DNA of 64,000 bases from Neocallimastix lanati (nom. inval.) (taxonomy: Eukaryota > Neocallimastigomycota > Neocallimastigomycetes > Neocallimastigales > Neocallimastigaceae): NCBI GenBank assembly GCA_016946835.1, contig JACVTC010000011.1, forward strand, positions 1,797,501 through 1,861,500. The letters are read 5' to 3'. Below the pieces are notes generated by a model that saw only the letters and a program-made list of their open reading frames with translations, ran no database searches and was not told where the DNA came from. Shown here in pieces: positions 41,902-54,465 of the stretch (the first letter of the stretch is position 1; each line of letters starts with the position of its first letter). The position numbers and the translations under genes are program-made.

Positions 41902-44688
41902 TTTTTTTTTTTTTTTATTTTTTTTTTTCTCTCATATCACTTACTTCAAATGCAAAAATAGCTGTACCTAAAAAAAGTGGGAATTTTTCTGAATTAAATA
42001 AAGTAAAGTTATTACTAGCTCCTTCACTTGATATAATGAATAAATCTGAAGCAACAATATAAATTAAACCAATTAAAATAAATACATCTGCAATTAAAGA
42101 AGTAATCGAAAAGTTTTGAATTTTTCTAATCCATGATAATGGAATATAAATTAAAACCTGTATTACTATAATCGTCCAATCGGGTATAGTTAATGTACCG
42201 TTACTAATTGTAGATATTATTGATTTTACACTTTGAAAAATAAATATAATGTAAGCACAACAAAAGCCGCTCTATATACAACAATATAAAAAATATTTTT
42301 AATGAATATTTTTATTTATATTTAAATTTATAATTTAAATTTGAAATTAAATTCATAGTTATTGTATAATATTTATATTATAATATTAATATAAAAATAT
42401 TAATAATATTCGTATAATAATACTTTTATTATAATATTTATATTAAAATATTAATATAATAATATTAATATCACAATATTTATATAATAATATTAACATA
42501 ATAAATATTTATATAATATAAATAATACTAATATAATATAATAATATTTTTATTATGTATTTTTATTTTTTATTATATAATTCAGTTTAAATTATATAGT
42601 AATTACCTGTGTTAAAGCAATAGAACCTTGTATCATAATTTTAAAAGTCCTACCAAATAATTGTTTTCCAATATCACCATAGGACCCTCCAAATTTTTCA
42701 CTGCATCGAATTAAAAGAATCATTGTGATATAGGTTAACCAACCAGAAAAGGCCAAAGATGCTAATGAAAAAAGCATACCCCCATTAGAAAATGCTTTTG
42801 GCAAGAAGAGAATACCAGTACCAATGAAAGCTTTTAAAAGAAGGAACATAGTTTTACCTTCAGAAGCAGTACCAGTTTGAGATGAGCTATTATTTTTTCT
42901 GTTATTTTTATTTTTTCTATGATTTATAGAAGATTGTGACATATTTGCCTCTAAAAGTGGTGTATTTTCATTCATATTATCAATTTCAATACCAATTTTT
43001 GATTTATTTTCTGGAGCATGACCAACACCTTCTAAAACTTCAAAAGAGGACTGAGTTTCAATAATATTTAATTTGTCCTCATCGAAATAATTATTATAGA
43101 TATCATTATATTTATGTTCAAGTAAAATATTCATTTCACTATCAATTTCACTGTCAATATCCCAATCATTGGTTGAATCATATTCATCAGAATAATAATC
43201 TTCATCAAAATCATCATCCCCAGCATAATGTCCATAAAGTGCTAAGAAATCAATAAAGTTTCTAGTAATCCAATTTGGTGGTGCTTTTCCCTGCTTTTTT
43301 GCATTTGAGTTCATAAATTCTCTTCTGAATCCACCAGGAGTAGAAATTTCAGAAAAATCAAAATCATTTTCCTTTTTTTTATTTAATTCATAAAGATTAG
43401 GCTCGGACTTTGAACGTTTGCTTAATATTTTTCGTTTAATCTTTTCATTAAAATTATAGATATCACGAGCGACATCTCCTCCTTTTAAATTATAAATTTT
43501 ATAATTATTTTCTGAAGAATCATCATCATTAACTAAGTGACTGTCAATTGTTTTCACAAGATAAGGGAGAGTAATATCAGGAATATATTGCGAAGTCTTA
43601 GCCAATATAGTGGAGCTAACTGGGGTAGAACTGAATTTCGACGAAGAATACGACCCATAAAAGGAACCAATTGGAGATGGCGGTGGTGGTCTACTTGATC
43701 GACGTTTTGCATGAATGGTTTTTTTAATAGGTGATACACCCATTTCAATAATATCAGATGGTCGATGATGATATTTCATCATCAATGGTTCATTATCATT
43801 ATCATTAGCATTATCTTCACCATATTCACTTTGTTTATAATTATTATCCTCAATAATTGAAGAATGCGGTTCTTGTGTCATTGGTATATATACAGAATTT
43901 GAATTCATAGGTTGAGATGAAGATGTACTAGGCTTAACATCATTACTTGAAGTCGAAGGATGACGATGATGACTATGAGTTTGTCTTTTACCCTTAAATG
44001 ATGGAATAGTATTAATATTTGGATCGAAAGTAATAGTATGAACTGACTTAGGAGATGATATTGGTGAAGCCGAATAAGCAGTATTTAATAATAAATTTGG
44101 CCTATTAATTTGAATTGGAATAGAGTGCCAAGAATTAGGATATTTACCCTTATCACCTTTTGATGTTAGACTTTCTTGTGGTTCATTACTATTAGATTTG
44201 AATTCATCAGAACCTTGATGAAATTTCATATAATGAGAAAGAAGATTACTACCACCATTCAGAGGTTGAGATCTTGAGATATAATCCATCATTGAATTTC
44301 GCCTATCTGTGGATTTATAATTACTCTTACCAATATTATTAGGTGGTAGTTGATTAGTTCTTTTAAAAGCACCACTATTGAAAATATCATTATAATATTC
44401 AACAGATTTACAAACTGTATTAACATCAAATGAATCTTCATAATTTATATCAGAAGCCAAGGTAGCATTTGGAGCACTATGACAATCACGGAATTTCACT
44501 TTAGGATTTGAATTAGTTGAAGGTAAAGCACTATTATCAGATTGAATCTTGGCATATGAATTAATTTTTTTGTTTATTTCATCTTCAATCCCCGCAGCAA
44601 GTGAAGCATCATCTATACTCATATAATCAAATATTAAATCATCATAAGAATTATTATTAGATTCATCAATCTTTTCATTTTTTTCCAT
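40712..44688 (-). CDS. Vacuolar amino-acid transporter, AVT3/AVT4-like
   Basis: Member of the amino acid/auxin permease family (Aa_trans). Four exons: 42607-44688, 41945-42271, about 41643-41784 and 40712 to about 41432, roughly 1,090 aa. The first 600 or so residues are hydrophilic, Ser/Asn/acidic and probably disordered. The membrane domain begins with GKTMFLLLKAFIGTGILFLP followed by KAFSNGG, the hallmark of the family. It continues with SGFCCAYIIFIFQSVK, LGTAIFAFEGIGLIIPLQ, MREPEKFP and VGGLSYFIFGDD. Before the last helices lies an unusual basic, Ser/Asn-rich insert of about 120 residues (from RRRPFKSFSLKRKRRAQ). It ends ISTIWITKLSLEEWK. Yeast Avt3 and Avt4 also have long N-termini and export amino acids from the vacuole to the cytosol; the same role is inferred here. 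AVT3 and AVT4 cannot be told apart from this sequence. Confidence 0.9.
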
Positions 44689-44707
44689 CTTGATATATAT
44701 ATATATG

Positions 44708-44741
<34 letters not shown>

Positions 44742-45329
44742 ACTGTATATTATTAAAAGTTTGGTTTTATATCATTCCTTTTTAAAAAGAGCAAATTTTT
44801 TTTCTTTTAATACTAATTCCTAAATTTCAAATTTTCTGATGTATTTATATAAGTATTATTATTACTATTTTTATTTTTTTATTTTATTTTATTTTATTTT
44901 TTTTTTTTCTTTATTTTGGCCTATATATATATATATTGATGTATTATAAAATTTCATTTAAATTTTACAATTTTCAATTTTATACTAAATTATTATTCTT
45001 GCTCTATATAAATGGAATTAAATTAATGTTATATTTAAATTTACTTTAATTATAATAATTGAATTTCCAAAGTTATCATTGTTTTATTCTTTAAATAAAA
45101 TAAGAGCAAATTTTATAATATAATAATATAAATATTGTATATAATAATAAAACTATAAAATTATATAAATAATCCGATAGGAATTAAAAAGTTTTAAGAA
45201 AAACACAAAAATAATAGTTTAAAAATTTACATTTAATAATATAAAGATATTATATATATATATTATGTATATTTTCTAATTCTTTAAACTAAAACTTGTC
45301 ATTATTTTTGCGCTTTTTCTATTATTACT

Positions 45330-45361
<32 letters not shown>

Positions 45362-46552
45362 AAAAAAAAATAATAATAATAAAAAGATATATTTTTTTTA
45401 CTTTTTATTTTTTCAAATTAATGATTTTACTTTTCTATAAAATTAAAAAATAAAAAAAAAAAAAAAAAAAAAAATATTAAATTATATAGAACTGCAATTT
45501 AAATAATAAATATAATTATTAAAATTTAAAATTTTCTATGTTTCAAAAATAAAAAAAAAATTTTTCCTAAAATCAAATCCTTTTTTATAATAAAGTTGGT
45601 AAACTAAATTAATTTAATTATAATAATATATTATAATATAATTATAATTATAGGAATATAAAATAAATTCATATAATAAATAAAAAACTAGAAATAAAAT
45701 AATTTTTATTTTATTAAAATTAATAATAAATAATAATAAATAATAAATAATAATTAATAATTAATAATTACAAATGTTTAAGAGTCAGAGTTTATAATTA
45801 TGTCAACTTCATTAGTATATTTTATGACAAAGAACATTTAATTATTATAAATTTAAATACTTTTATTATAATAATTGTATTACATTTTATTTCATTAATC
45901 TCATTTATATATATTCTAACAATAAAAGTGCTTATTTAAAATTTTTTTTATATACTTATATTTTTTGTAGCTTGACTCTAGATTTAATATTTAATTAATG
46001 TTATATTACATTCATTTATTCAGCTTCGCAGTAGAAGTAGCAACTTGCTTGTTTTTTAGAAAATCAAAGGTGAATTTCCAAGCATGATAATATAACCAGA
46101 AGTTGATTTCTATCAATTAAATAGCCAACGTAATAAGCATCAAAGTATCCTGTAATAGTTCTAAGAATGATGTATTATTTCTTTTTGTATATTTAATATT
46201 AAATTTTTTAAATAATTTTTCAATAAATCCTTATTGGGAAATAATAAATTTATTTTTAAAATATTTATAAAATTATAATTATTTATATTTAATTATTAAT
46301 TATTTATTATTTATTTTTAATTATTTTATTAATTATATTTAATTATTTTTTATAAATATTTTAATATTTTTATTATTTAAATTTAATTATTTGGTTTTAG
46401 ATAAATTTATATTAAATATTTTAAACATTTTATTTTCTAATAGTTAATACAGTTTTTATTTATTTCTAAATCTGATAATAATTATTTATTCGTATAAAAA
46501 AAATATTAAAAAAATTTATGACGTCGACTTACAATAATATTAATGCCATATT
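44689..46552. other. AT-rich intergenic region upstream of the transporter gene
   Basis: It starts with the transporter promoter region ((ATT)n at about 44711-44740, a T-tract at about 45330-45360). A copia RNase H scrap at about 45980-46160 is listed separately. The right end is the insertion site of the composite MULE. No gene is seen. Confidence 0.55.
45980..46160 (-). mobile_element. Ty1/copia RNase H scrap
   Basis: On the minus strand it reads ITGYFDAYYVGYLIDRN, where copia RNase H has GYSDADWAGD..DR. After frameshifts it continues with FSKKQAS and YFYCEAE, matching the SKKQ..VALST.EAEY block. The catalytic Asp positions are partly lost. It is an isolated relic. Confidence 0.65.
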
Positions 46553-46561
46553 ATGAAAAAC
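46553..46561. repeat. Left target-site duplication of the composite MULE
   Basis: ATGAAAAAC immediately precedes the left terminal GGGGGTGGTGCG. The identical 9-mer immediately follows the right terminus at 57267-57275. Nine bases is the typical Mutator-like duplication length. Confidence 0.9.
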
Positions 46562-47079
46562 GGGGGTGGTGCGTTTCGGAATGTGGCTTTAAATATTTTT
46601 ACATAAATTTTCATTTCGGAATGTGGCTTATATTATTTTTTTTATAAATTTTTATTTATGAATATAATATTTAAATATTAAAATAAAATGGCACATATAA
46701 TTTCTTTGAAAAAATAATTATTAAAAATATTTAAAATGTGATATATTTCAAAAAAAATAATGATTTACATTCGCCATATTCTGAAAATTTTTATTTATTT
46801 ATTAATTTATTCATTTAATTATTTAATAATAATATTTAATAATATTTCTTTTTATACTATTTTCTAATTATAAAGTTTGTTTATTATATGGAAATATAAT
46901 AATTTACATTAATTTAAAATACTGTAAAAATTATAATAAAATTCATGTTAATATATATGAATATGCTATATCATTTATTTATTATATAATTTATTTGTTG
47001 CTAAATTCAGTTTTTATATTAATTTCATATCAATATCTTATTTATTTTATTTTATCATATTATATATTATTATTTCACT

Positions 47080-49665
47080 GCATATTTATTTTATTTTATT
47101 TTATTTTATTTTATTTCGATTGATACTTGCAATTTATTATAATTCACATATTTATTTTATTTTATTAGTACTTGTATTTTTATTATAATTCAAATATTTA
47201 TTTTGTTTTATTTTATTTTATTTTTATTAATACTTGTATTTTTATTATAATTCAAATAATTTTTTTATTTTATTTTATTTTATTTTATTTTATTTTATTT
47301 TTATTAATACTTTATTCCTTTATATTACTTCACTATTTTATTTTATTTTATTTTATTTTATTTTATTTTATTTTATTTTATTTTATTTTATTTTATTTTA
47401 TTTTATTTTATTTTATTTTATTTTATTTTATTTTATTTTATTTTATTTTATTTTATTTTATTTTATTTTATTTTATTTTATTTTATTTTATTTTATTTTA
47501 TTTTTATTAATACTTTATTCCTTTATATTACTTCACTATTTATTTTATTTTATTTCTTTTATTTTATTTTATTTTATTTTATTTTTATTAATACTTTATT
47601 CTTTAATATTACTTCACTATTTATTTTATTTTATTTTATTTTTATTAATACTTTATTCTTTAATATTACTTCACTATTTATTTTATTTTATTTCTTTTAT
47701 TTTATTTTATTTTATTTTATTTTATTTTATTTCTTTTATTTTATTTTATTTTATTTTATTTTATTTTATTTTATTTTATTTTATTTTATTTTATTTTATT
47801 TTATTTTATTTTATTTTATTTTATTCAATCTGTACTTCATATTTATATTTCAATATTTATTCATTTTATTTTATTTTATTTTATTTTATTTTATTTTATT
47901 TTATTTTATTTTATTTTATTTTATTTTATTCAATCTGTACTTTATATTTATATTTCAACTATTAATTTTATTTTATTCATCCTGTACTTTATATTTATAT
48001 TTCAACTATTTATTTTATTTTATTCAATCTGTACTTCATATTTTTATTTCAACTATTTATTTTATTTTATTTTATTCAATCTATACTTTATATTTATATT
48101 TCAACTATTAATTTTATTTTATTCATCCTGTACTTTATATTTATATTTCAACTATTTATTTTATTTTATTCATTCTGTACTTCATATTTATATTTCAACT
48201 ATTTATTTTATTTTATTCAATCTGTACTTTATATTTATATTTCAACTATTTATTTTATTTTATTTTATTCATTCTGTACTTCATATTTATATTTCAACTA
48301 TTTATTTTATTTTATTCAATCTGTACTTTATATTTATATTTCAACTATTTATTTTATTTTATTCATTCTGTACTTCATATTTATATTTCAACTATTTATA
48401 TTATTTTTATTTTATTTTATTTTATTTTATTTTATTTTATTTTATTTTATTTTTATTAATACTTTATTCCTTTATATTACTTCACTATTTATTTTATTTT
48501 ATTTCTTTTATTTTATTTTATTTTATTTTATTTTTATTAATACTTTATTCTTTAATATTACTTCACTATTTATTTTATTTTATTTTATTTTTATTAATAC
48601 TTTATTCTTTAATATTACTTCACTATTTATTTTATTTTATTTCTTTTATTTTATTTTATTTTATTTTATTTTATTTTATTTTATTTCTTTTATTTTATTT
48701 TATTTTATTTTATTTTATTTTATTTTATTTTATTTTATTTTATTTTATTTTATTTTATTTTATTTTATTTTATTTTATTTTATTTTATTTTATTTTATTT
48801 TATTTTATTTTATTTTATTTTATTTTATTTTATTTTATTTTATTTTATTTTATTTTATTTTATTTTATTTTATTTTATTTTATTTTATTTTATTTTATTT
48901 TATTTTATTTTATTTTATTTTATTTTATTTTATTTTATTTTATTTTATTTTATTTTATTTTATTTTATTTTATTTTATTCAATCTGTACTTCATATTTAT
49001 ATTTCAATATTTATTCATTTTATTTTATTTTATTTTATTTTATTTTATTTTATTTTATTTTATTTTATTTTATTTTATTTTATTTTATTTTATTTTATTT
49101 TATTTTATTTTATTTTATTTTATTTTATTTTATTTTATTTTATTCAATCTGTACTTCATATTTATATTTCAACTATTTATTTTATTTTATTCATTCTGTA
49201 TTTCATATTTATATTTCAACTATTTATTTTATTTTATTCAATCTGTACTTTATATTTATATTTCAACTATTAATTTTATTTTATTCATCCTGTACTTTAT
49301 ATTTATATTTCAACTATTTATTTTATTTTATTCATTCTGTACTTCATATTTATATTTCAACTATTTATTTTATTTTATTCATTCTGTACTTCATATTTAT
49401 ATTTCAACTATTTATATTATTTTTATTTTATTTTATTTTATTTTATTTTATTTTATTCAATCTGTACTTCATATTTTTATTTCAACTATATATTTTATTT
49501 TATTTTATTCAATCTGTACTTCATATTTATATTTCAACTATTTATTTTATTTTATTCATTCTGTATTTCATATTTATATTTCAACTATTTATTTTATTTT
49601 ATTCAATTTGTACTTTATATTTATATTTCAACTATTTATTTTATTTTATTTTATTTTATATACTT
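47080..49665. repeat. Satellite arm of MULE copy A
   Basis: TTTTA runs are interspersed with two core types: CAATCTGTACTTCATATTTA plus TATTTCAACTATTTA, related to the 36.8-40.0 kb satellite, and TTAATACTTTATTC plus TTTATATTACTTCACTATTTA. A block of cores at about 47502-47700 is repeated at about 48451-48650, offset 949 bp, so part of the array was duplicated as a unit. A TTTTA run of more than 270 bp lies at about 48690-48979. The long ORFs here are repeat artefacts. Confidence 0.93.
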
Positions 49666-50511
49666 ATACTTCTATATTATTACATTCTATATTTTTTTCA
49701 TTTTATTTTTAAATATTCTTTTTAAAATTCTTATTTCCTTTTTAATATTTTTTTATCTAATATTTTAAATAAATTTTATATAATACGAAAATCTTTTTTA
49801 CTCAGGAGCATTATATTTAACTTGATAAGGAAAGATTATTTGAAAATTTAATTATAAATATTAAATTAAAACTTTTTTTAGTAATAGTAATAATAACAAT
49901 AACATTTTTAAACATAAATTTCTATTAAATAATAAATAAATTATTTTAGATATTTATATTATACAAATCTAATAAACTAACAAAAAGAGCATTACTATTT
50001 TTACAAATAGTAAAGTTTTTTTAGAAAGCCTGATAGAAATAATTTAAAATATTAATTATTTTCTTTTATAAGTATTATAATACTTAAATATCATTATATA
50101 TATTTAAAATGTATATTTGAATATTTATTAAAAATATGAAATATACATTAAATATATTTTTAAAAAATATATTAATTTAATAATTGGTTTATTTTATAAA
50201 AATTATTTATTTATTTATTAATTTACTACAATATAAAATAAAAATAATGAGAAATGCAATACATTCATATTTTTAATATTTTATAATACTAATATATAAT
50301 AATAAAGACATCTTTTAATTTTATTTAATAATATTTAATTAAGTAAAAAATATTTAAAATAAATTTATAAAAAAATTTTTTTTTAATATTTTTAAGCTAA
50401 CCCTATCAATAAATATTAAATAAATTTAAATATTGAATTTCTTATTAAATAAAAAAATTTAATTTTCAATTAATTGTAATTATGATTTTGAAAGGATTTT
50501 AATAATTATTT

Positions 50512-51971
50512 TTATTTTGTTTTATTAAAATTAATGATTTCATTATTCAATCTAATTAAACAATTAAACCAATTTTCGATGATATCATTTTTACTACATC
50601 CAATATTTTTTAATTCGGCTTCCATATTTTTATAATATTCAACTAAAATATTAATGTCATCGACCCTTTCTGATATTCTGCTCTTTTTTCTCCAAATTTC
50701 TTTAATTCTCATATGGTAATCATAGTAAGATTTGGATTCTTCAAATTGTATTGTATATATTAATTTATAAAATGAAGGCTTTTTTACAAATAAATTTTTT
50801 AAATAACTGTTATAAGATTCTGAAGCATTATTTGTTATGTGGTCTATATTATTGTAATAATTCCAATATTTTATATTATAGATATTTAGAAATGTTTTCT
50901 CAAAATAATCTAAAAAATTCAAAAATTGGGAACAGGTAGATTTATATCTCATGCATGTATTTTTAATTTTATTAAAAATATCAGGTATGTATTCAATATT
51001 AATAAAACATAAATTAGAAATCGCTTTATAATAAGTATTTAAAATATTATGATCTTTCACTTCCTTGTAACATAATTTATTTTTTTTTGTCATTAATAAT
51101 CTTTTATAATGCCAAAAACAATATTTAATATTTATATTGGGAAAAATATTTTCCACTGCATTAGATATTCCTTTTTCAAAATCACAATGAAAAATTTTTT
51201 CTGAGAAATTAATATTTGCATTATATTTAATTATATTTTTTTTTATTTCATTAAATAATATTTCGTAAGTTGTTTGTTCTTTGTTTTTTAATATTGACAT
51301 GGAAGTAGTGTAAAAACAATTTAATTCTGTAACATAAGTTCTGGTAATGAATACTTGATAACTATTAGTTGGAGCTATTAAAAATGTACCATCAGCAAAT
51401 ATATGTTTATTCTCCATAAATAATTTTGCTTGGAATGGTGATTGAAAAATTATTATATTAGAATTTTTGAATATCATAAAGTATTCACCTCTTATTGTTT
51501 TATAATATTCAGATACATTAGGAACTTCATCAAATGTTTTTACATTAGGAAATAATTGTTTGTTTTTATATCTTGTTATTTGGGATTTAATTGTTTTATA
51601 TTCAGGGCATATAGGCATATATATCCTATTTCTTGAGAAATTTTATCAAATATGCGTTTTGATTTTATATCAGAAGGAATCAAACTTTTTTTTATTTCAT
51701 CTTTAATTTTATGTTTTATTAATGATTTGGATGCATTAATTTCATTACCAGGATGATTATGTGAAGAATCATAATTTAAAACCTCTTTATTATCATTTAA
51801 AATAATAAAAGACTTACATTTATTTAATGTTTTATATTCTGTACATCTATATATTTTTGTATTATCTTTTTTTAATTTTGAAAAATTATATTTAAATTTT
51901 CGATCTATAATTATTTGCTCTTTTCCTCGATTTGTTTCACTTATATCAATTTTTAGATTTCCCTCCATCAA
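50512..51971 (-). pseudogene. MULE transposase of copy A (FLYWCH + DDE, one frameshift)
   Basis: Two overlapping minus-strand ORFs. The first (51576-51971, 131 aa) is a FLYWCH-type zinc finger: IIIDRKFKYNFSKLKKDNTK, then IYRCTEYKTLNKCKSFI and the HNH ligands in YDSSHNHPG. The second (50512-51618, 368 aa) is the MULE catalytic domain with all expected residues: first Asp in FADGTFLIAP, second Asp in HCDFEKGISNAVENIFPN, the C-x-x-H motif CFWHYKRLL, and the Glu in NNASESYNSYL. The frames change where the repeated word tatatgcc occurs (near 51610-51625). The same break is in copy B, so it predates the duplication or is bypassed in expression. Otherwise the reading frames are intact, suggesting recent activity. 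Codon use matches the AT-rich host. Confidence 0.92.
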
Positions 51972-52044
51972 AATTTTTAATATAAATATTAATAAATATG
52001 AAAATATTTATTTTTTATTTTTTATTTAATATGTATTTTCAATT

Positions 52045-52800
52045 TTTTTTAAAAATTACAATTATAAATATAAAAATATTTTATTTTATTTCAAGAAAAT
52101 TATTAAAAAAATATTTATCTTTTTTTTTTTATTTTATTTTTTCATTATAAAATAAAATATTTATTTAATTATTATTTATTTATATAATAAAAAATTACAG
52201 TTATAAATATAAATAAATATGAAAATATTTTATTTTATTTCAAGAAAATTACTAATAAAATATTTTATTTCAAGAAAATTACTAAAAAAATATTTATCTT
52301 TTCTTTTTTTTATTTTATTTTTTCATTATAAAATAAAATATTTATTTAATTATTATTTATTTATATAATAAAAAATTACAGTTATAAATATAAATAAATA
52401 TGAAAATATTTTATTTTATTTCAAGAAAATTACTAAAAAAATATTTATCTTTTCTTTTTTTTATTTTATTTTTTTATTATAAAAAAAAATATTTATTTAA
52501 TTATTATTTATTTATTTATTTATTTATATAATAAAAAATTACAGTTATAAATATAAATAAAAATGAAAATATTTTATTTTATTTTTTTTGTATTTTATTT
52601 TTTTAATCTTTTTTATTTTTTTTATTTTTTTTTTATTTTTAATTTTTTTTATTTTTTTATTTTTTTTATTTTTTTATTTTTTTATTTTTTTTATTTTTTT
52701 ATTTTTTTATATTTTTATTTTTTATTATCAAATATATATTAAATTATTATAAAATAAAATATTTATTTAATTATTATTTAATTATTTATTTATATAAAAA
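52045..52800. repeat. Right-arm tandem repeats and T-rich runs of MULE copy A
   Basis: A unit containing aaaattacagttataaatat, gaaaatattttattttatttc and aagaaaattactaaaaaa recurs, its start seen at about 52051, 52191, 52371 and 52535 (spacing 140-180 bp). It is followed by poly-T with interspersed A. Copy B has fewer units. Confidence 0.8.
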
Positions 52801-52878
52801 ATTTTATATATAATACGCCATCTCAAAAAGCATGTGGCTTATATCTATTCACGTGCGGTTCCGAAACGCGCTCTCCCC

Positions 52879-52914
52879 TTATTGATATTCGGGACGGATG
52901 TGAAGCATTTCGAC
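52879..52914. other. 36-bp spacer between the two MULE copies
   Basis: It begins ttattgatattcgggacgga and ends catttcgac. It lies between the right terminus of copy A and the left terminus of copy B. It is far more GC-rich than flanking DNA and shares nothing with the 9-bp outer duplication. It may be old flanking DNA from the locus where the tandem formed. Confidence 0.8.
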
Positions 52915-53389
52915 GAGGATGGTGCGTTTCAAAATGTGGCTTTAAATATTTTTACATAAAATTTCATTTCGGAATGTGGCTTATATTATTTTTTATAAAT
53001 TTTTATTTATGAATATAATATTTAAACATTAAAATAAAATGGCACATATAATTACTTTGAAAAAATAATTATTAAAAATATTTAAAATGTGATATATTTC
53101 AAAAAAAAAATGATGATTTACATTCGCCATATTCTGAAAATTTTTATTTATTTATTAATTTATTCATTTAATTATTTAATAATAATATTTAATAATATTT
53201 TTTTTTATACTATTTTCTAATTATAAAGTTTGTTTATTATATGGAAATATAATAATTTACATTAATTTAAAATACTGTAAAAATTATAATAAAATTCATG
53301 TTAATATATATGAATATGCTATATCATTTATTTATTATATAATTTATTTGTTGCTAAATTCAGTTTTTATATTAATTTTATATCAATAT

Positions 53390-54465
53390 CTTATTTATTT
53401 TATTGTATCATATTATATATTATTATTTCACTGCATATTTATTTATTTTATATTATTTTATTTTATTTCGATTGATACTTGCAATTTATTATAATTCACA
53501 TATTTATTTTATTTATTTTATTTTATTAGTACTTGTATTTTTATTATAATTCAAATATTTATTTTATTTTATTTTATTTTATTTTTATTAATACTTGTAT
53601 TTTTATTATAATTCAAATAATTTTTTTATTTTATTTTATTTTATTTTATTTTATTTTATTTTATTTTATTTTATTTATTTTATTTTATTAGTACTTGTAT
53701 TTTTATTATAATTCAAATATTTATTTTATTTTATTTTATTTTATTTTATTTTATTTTGTTTTATTTATTCTGTACTTCATATTTATATTTCAACTATTTA
53801 TTTTATTTTATTTTATTCATTCTGTACTTCATATTTATATTTCAACTATTTATTTTATTTTATTCAATCTGTACTTTATATTTATATTTCAACTATTTAT
53901 TTTATTTTATTCATTCTGTACTTCATATTTATATTTCAACTATTTATATTATTTTTATTTTATTTTATTTTATTTTATTTTATTTATTCTGTACTTCATA
54001 TTTATATTTCAACTATTTATTTTATTTTATTCAATCTCTACTTTATATTTATATTTCAACTATTTATTTTATTTTATTCATTCTGTACTTCATATTTATA
54101 TTTCAACTATTTATATTATTTTTATTTTATTTTATTTTATTTTATTTTATTTTATTTTATTTTGTTTTATTTATTCTGTACTTCATATTTATATTTCAAC
54201 TATTTATTTTATTTTATTTTATTCATTCTGTACTTCATATTTATATTTCAACTATTTATTTTATTTTATTAATTCTGTACTTTATTTATATTTCAACTAT
54301 TTATTTTATTTTATTTAATCTGTACTTCATATTTATATTTCAACTATTATTTTATTTTATTCATTCTGTACTTCATATTTATATTTCAACTATTTATTTT
54401 ATTTTATTCAATCTGTACTTCATATTTATATTTCAACTATTTATTTTATTTTATTTTATATACTT
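53390..54465. repeat. Satellite arm of MULE copy B
   Basis: Cores CTGTACTTCATATTTATATT plus TCAACTATTTATTTTA alternate with short TTTTA runs, about 1.05 kb against 2.6 kb in copy A. The TTACTTCACTATT core type of copy A is not seen. The long Phe/Leu/Tyr ORFs are repeat artefacts. Confidence 0.92.

Larger units (their letters stand above)
46562..52878. mobile_element. MULE copy A (6.3 kb), left half of the composite
   Basis: Mutator-like DNA transposon. The left terminus GGGGGTGGTGCGTTTCGGAA (46562-46581) pairs with the inverted right terminus (GGGGAGAGCGCGTTTCGGAA read inward from 52878), 16 of 20 identical. A subterminal word GGAATGTGGCTT occurs twice at the left (46578 and 46618), and ATGTGGCTTATA recurs near the right end. 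In order the element holds a satellite arm (about 47.08-49.66 kb), a non-coding arm (49.67-50.5 kb), the transposase on the minus strand (50512-51971) and a right arm of degenerate tandem repeats (about 52.05-52.6 kb). No duplication flanks copy A alone. It exceeds copy B by about 2 kb, mainly through satellite length. Confidence 0.92.

Noticed and set aside
47172-47965. Two long overlapping Phe/Leu/Tyr-rich ORFs (112 and 243 codons)
   Set aside because: They are translations of TTTTA repeats, which have no stop in these frames.
50751-50939. 62-codon plus-strand ORF, repeated at 55552-55740
   Set aside because: Antisense shadow of the transposase; its repetition only reflects the duplicated element.
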